Below are positions 61,599 to 64,000 of a DNA stretch of 64,000 nucleotides, in pieces. Each line of letters opens with the position of its first letter. Position 1 is the stretch's first letter. The DNA lies in assembly GCF_000244955.1 (NCBI RefSeq), contig NZ_CM001439.1, positions 1,392,628 through 1,456,627 on the forward strand, read 5' to 3'. Source of the DNA: Saccharomonospora marina XMU15 (GTDB lineage Bacteria; Actinomycetota; Actinomycetes; Mycobacteriales; Pseudonocardiaceae). The notes below the pieces were generated by a model. The model searched no databases and had not been told where the DNA came from. It saw only the letters and a program-made list of their open reading frames with translations. The translations under genes were made by a program, and so were the position numbers.

Positions 61599-62393
61599 GT
61601 GTCCACAAAGTTCCGACGCGCACTGATCGTGACCTTCGTGCTGTTGCTGGCCGCCGCCTTCGCGCCTGCCGCGCACGCGGACCAGACCAGTAAGGCACAG
61701 CCGTTCATCGTCGGCGGCCACGACGTCTCGATCGGCGACCACCCGTATGTCGTGTACCTGGTCGACGGGCGAGACCATCAGTTCTGCGGCGGCACGCTGG
61801 TCGAGCACGACACGGTGCTGACAGCGGCTCACTGCGCGGCGGCGGTGCGGCCCTACGAACTGGGGGTCGTGGCGGGCAGGCAGGACACGAGGATGGCCGA
61901 CGGCATCGAGGCCGGGGTGCGCAGTGTGTGGCTCGCTCCCGGCTATCAGGATCCGACCGCGGGAAACGACATCGCGGTGCTCAAACTGGACCGTTCCGTG
62001 CCGTACCGGCCAGCGCGGTTGCCCTCCGGCGGGGACTCGGACCTGTATCGGCCGGGTACGGAGGCGATGGTGCTCGGCTGGGGCCGGCTGTGGGAAGGCG
62101 GAGACAAGGCAACCGAGTTGCAGGGTGCGACGGTGCCGGTGATGAGCGACAGCCAGTGCATCCAGGCGTACGGCTCCTACGAGCCGGACACGATGATGTG
62201 TGCGGGTTATCCGGAGGGCGGTGTTGACGCCTGCCACGGTGACTCCGGTGGCCCGCTGGTGGTGGGCGACATCCTGGTCGGCATCGTGTCGTGGGGTGAC
62301 GGCTGCGCGAAGCCGGGCAAGCCCGGCGTCTACACCCGCGTAGCGACCTACTCCGACCACGTGGAGAGCCTTCTGGTACGCCTTCGAGGGTGA
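61599..62393 (+). CDS. secreted trypsin-like serine protease
   Basis: A 264-residue S1 protease. A signal peptide (1-27, 'AHA' cleavage) is followed by a short propeptide and the mature start 'IVGG' at 37-40. The triad is His78 ('TAAHC'), Asp124 ('GNDIAVL') and Ser216 ('GDSGGP'). Asp210 at the bottom of the S1 pocket predicts cleavage after Lys or Arg. Two Cys pairs could form disulfides. GGAGGGG at 61584-61590 supports the GTG. Its stop overlaps the GNAT start (GTGA), an odd pairing of secreted and cytoplasmic proteins. Confidence 0.92.
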   Translation: MSTKFRRALIVTFVLLLAAAFAPAAHADQTSKAQPFIVGGHDVSIGDHPYVVYLVDGRDHQFCGGTLVEHDTVLTAAHCAAAVRPYELGVVAGRQDTRMADGIEAGVRSVWLAPGYQDPTAGNDIAVLKLDRSVPYRPARLPSGGDSDLYRPGTEAMVLGWGRLWEGGDKATELQGATVPVMSDSQCIQAYGSYEPDTMMCAGYPEGGVDACHGDSGGPLVVGDILVGIVSWGDGCAKPGKPGVYTRVATYSDHVESLLVRLRG

Positions 62394-62830
62394 CCGAAAC
62401 CTTCTCGCGCGCGGGCACGGAGCTCACCGCCGCCCAGTTGCATGATCTGCTCAAACTGCGGGTCGATGTGTTCGTGGTCGAACAGAAGGCCGCCTATCCG
62501 GAGCTGGACGGCAAGGACCTGCTGCCCACCACCCGGCACTTCTGGGTTCCCGGCGAGCACGGTGCCGCCGCATGCCTTCGCGTGCTCACCGAACCCGGCG
62601 GTGTGCTGCGCATCGGCAGGGTGTGCACCGCCCGTGCGGTGCGGGGCAGCGGGCTGGGCGCGCTGCTGATGGAGACCGCGATGGCGTTCGCCGGCGAAGC
62701 GGAGTGCGTTCTCGACTCGCAGACCTACGCGCAGGGCTTCTACGCGCGGTACGGGTTCCGGCCGGAGGGCGAGGAGTTCGTCGACGACGACGGCATCCCG
62801 CACGTCCGCATGCGCAGGCCGAGGCGCTAA
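62390..62830 (+). CDS. GNAT-family N-acetyltransferase, ElaA-like
   Basis: A 146-residue protein with 'LLKLRVDVFVVEQKAAYPELDG' at the start, the ElaA hallmark, and the acetyl-CoA loop in 'RAVRGSGLGALLM', then 'AQGFYARYGFRPEGEEF'. It is a small cytoplasmic acetyltransferase of unknown substrate. The GTG overlaps the protease stop by 4 bp. It is convergent with bioF, 35 bp apart. Confidence 0.87.
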   Translation: MTETFSRAGTELTAAQLHDLLKLRVDVFVVEQKAAYPELDGKDLLPTTRHFWVPGEHGAAACLRVLTEPGGVLRIGRVCTARAVRGSGLGALLMETAMAFAGEAECVLDSQTYAQGFYARYGFRPEGEEFVDDDGIPHVRMRRPRR

Positions 62831-62865
62831 CCCCGCGCCGTCACCCCGGCAAGGGCTGGTCGCGA

Positions 62866-64000
62866 TCACGCCCTCGCACCCTCCGGCGCGGAATCGACGA
62901 TCACGCGCACCGCTCGGTCCAGATCCGCCTCGGTGAGGTCGGCACGCGCGGTCAGGCGCAGCCTGGAAACCCCGTCCGGCACCGAAGGCGGGCGGAAGCA
63001 GCCGACCCGCACGCCGTGCTCGGCGCAGCGCGCCGCCCAGGTGACAGCCTCCTCGGGGCTGGGCGCGCGCACCGAAACCACGGCCGCCTCCGGAATGCTG
63101 GTGCTCAACCCGGCCGCCGCCAGCCGCGAGGACAACTCACTCGCCGCCGTCAGCACCCGGCCGGGCAGTTCCGGTTCGTCACGCAGCACCCCGAGCGCGG
63201 CGAGCGCGGCGGCGGCGCTGGAAGGAGCGAGCGCGGTGTCGAAGATGAAACTGCGCGCGGTGTCCACCAGGTGCCGGATGACCCTGCGTGGTCCAAGCAC
63301 CGCGCCGCCCTGCGCACCCAGCGACTTCGACAGCGTCAACGTGGTCACCACGTCCGGCTCGCCCGCCAGCCCTGCCGCGGCCACCGCGCCCCTACCGCCG
63401 TCGCCGAGCACGCCGAACCCGTGAGCGTCGTCCACCAGCAGCGCGACACCGTGCTGCCTGCACACCCGCGACAGCTCACCGAGCGGCGCGAGGTCGCCGT
63501 CGACGGAGAACACCGAGTCGGTAACCACCAGCGCGCGCTGTTTGCGCCGGGTGGCCAGCGCGTGGGCCACGGCGTCAGGGTCGCTGTGGGCGACGGCGGC
63601 GACGTCGGCCCTCGACAGCCGGCAGCCCTCGATGAGTGAGGCGTGGATGTACTTGTCGGTCACGATCGCGGACTCGGCACCGGACAATGCGGTCACCGCG
63701 CCGAGGTTGGCCGTGAAGCCGGAGGAGAACACCAGCGCGGCAGGTGCCCCGCAGAACCGGGCCAGCTCGTGTTCCAGTTCCGCATGCAGTTCGGTGGAGC
63801 CGGTCACCAGCCGGGAGCCGGTCGACCCGGCACCCCAACGCAGCGCGGCGGCAGCGGCGGCGCCCGCCACGCGCTTGTCCCTGGCCAGACCCAGATAGTC
63901 GTTGCCTGCCAGATCGAGCTGCTCGGTCTCCGACCCTCGCGGACGCAGCCGCCGCACCAGCCCCGCTTCGGCGCGCTTCGCCGCTTCGGAGTCGAGCCAG
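62866..64000 (-). CDS. bioF: 8-amino-7-oxononanoate synthase (partial, 5' end outside window)
   Basis: A PLP enzyme of the alpha-oxoamine synthase family that joins pimeloyl-CoA/ACP and alanine in biotin synthesis. 'DLAGNDYLGLARDKRV', 'GSTGSRLVTGSTELHAELE', 'VDDAHGFGVLG' and the PLP Lys in 'LTLSKSLGAQGG' are present. The reading frame stays open to the window edge, with 'WLDSEAAKRAEAGLVRRLRP', the normal BioF N terminus, so the real start lies beyond 64000. Other bio genes are probably just outside. Confidence 0.9.
   Translation of the reverse strand, partial: WLDSEAAKRAEAGLVRRLRPRGSETEQLDLAGNDYLGLARDKRVAGAAAAAALRWGAGSTGSRLVTGSTELHAELEHELARFCGAPAALVFSSGFTANLGAVTALSGAESAIVTDKYIHASLIEGCRLSRADVAAVAHSDPDAVAHALATRRKQRALVVTDSVFSVDGDLAPLGELSRVCRQHGVALLVDDAHGFGVLGDGGRGAVAAAGLAGEPDVVTTLTLSKSLGAQGGAVLGPRRVIRHLVDTARSFIFDTALAPSSAAAALAALGVLRDEPELPGRVLTAASELSSRLAAAGLSTSIPEAAVVSVRAPSPEEAVTWAARCAEHGVRVGCFRPPSVPDGVSRLRLTARADLTEADLDRAVRVIVDSAPEGARA

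Overview
The window comes from a high-GC actinobacterium. Translated proteins, frequent GTG starts, ATGA/GTGA stop-start overlaps, a mycothione reductase and a WhiG-type sigma factor all point to the Pseudonocardiaceae (Amycolatopsis/Saccharomonospora/Prauserella-like). The genus is an inference; no rRNA is present. No tRNA, rRNA, CRISPR array, prophage or insertion sequence was recognised.

Region 1 (1-10670) is one tightly packed polyol/sugar catabolic operon: the end of a DeoR-type regulator, a HAD phosphatase, a two-domain dihydroxyacetone-kinase-like protein, an RpiB-type isomerase, an ABC-transporter ATPase, a D-2-hydroxyacid dehydrogenase, an erythritol-kinase-like FGGY kinase, a class II aldolase, a GlpD-like FAD dehydrogenase and a second FGGY kinase. 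The set resembles four-carbon polyol (erythritol/threitol) pathways, with extra enzymes. Region 2 (10642-13988, minus strand) holds a CoA-binding protein, metY, an FhuF-like Fe-S protein and an RlmA-type methyltransferase.

Region 3 (14173-56440) is the conserved actinobacterial chromosomal backbone, in the order I recall (reversed) for M. tuberculosis Rv2920c to Rv2861c. It contains nitrogen control (amt-glnB-glnD), Ku, SRP (ffh), the rpsP-khpA-rimM-trmD-rplS ribosome set, lepB-rnhB-DUF2469, yraN-comM-dprA, xerC-whiG, an M23 peptidase, rpsB-tsf, pyrH-frr-cdsA, rlmN, and dxr-rip1-ispG, which joins isoprenoid synthesis to intramembrane proteolysis. It ends with a GNAT protein, a penicillin-binding lipoprotein and map. 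Accessory insertions in the backbone are a VOC protein plus methyltransferase (42.7-44.5 kb) and a luciferase-like monooxygenase/AraC/VOC/Uma2 island (49.75-52.65 kb) whose Uma2 gene is frameshifted.

Region 4 (56455-64000) carries a GntR regulator divergent from a CynX/NimT-type MFS transporter, mycothione reductase, cobyric acid synthase, a secreted trypsin-like protease coupled to a GNAT gene, and a bioF gene that runs off the window.

The most unusual DNA is non-coding and flanks the overlapping xerC-whiG pair. Upstream is about 500 bp of G/T-rich, almost A-free sequence. Downstream is an 11-unit AGGTCC hexamer array running into a predicted G-quadruplex tract, followed by decayed direct repeats. 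Other signals are two pairs of DnaA-box-like sites, several TANNNT elements 6-8 nt before start codons (leaderless-type promoters), a GntR operator candidate overlapping a -10, and a strong hairpin between tsf and pyrH.
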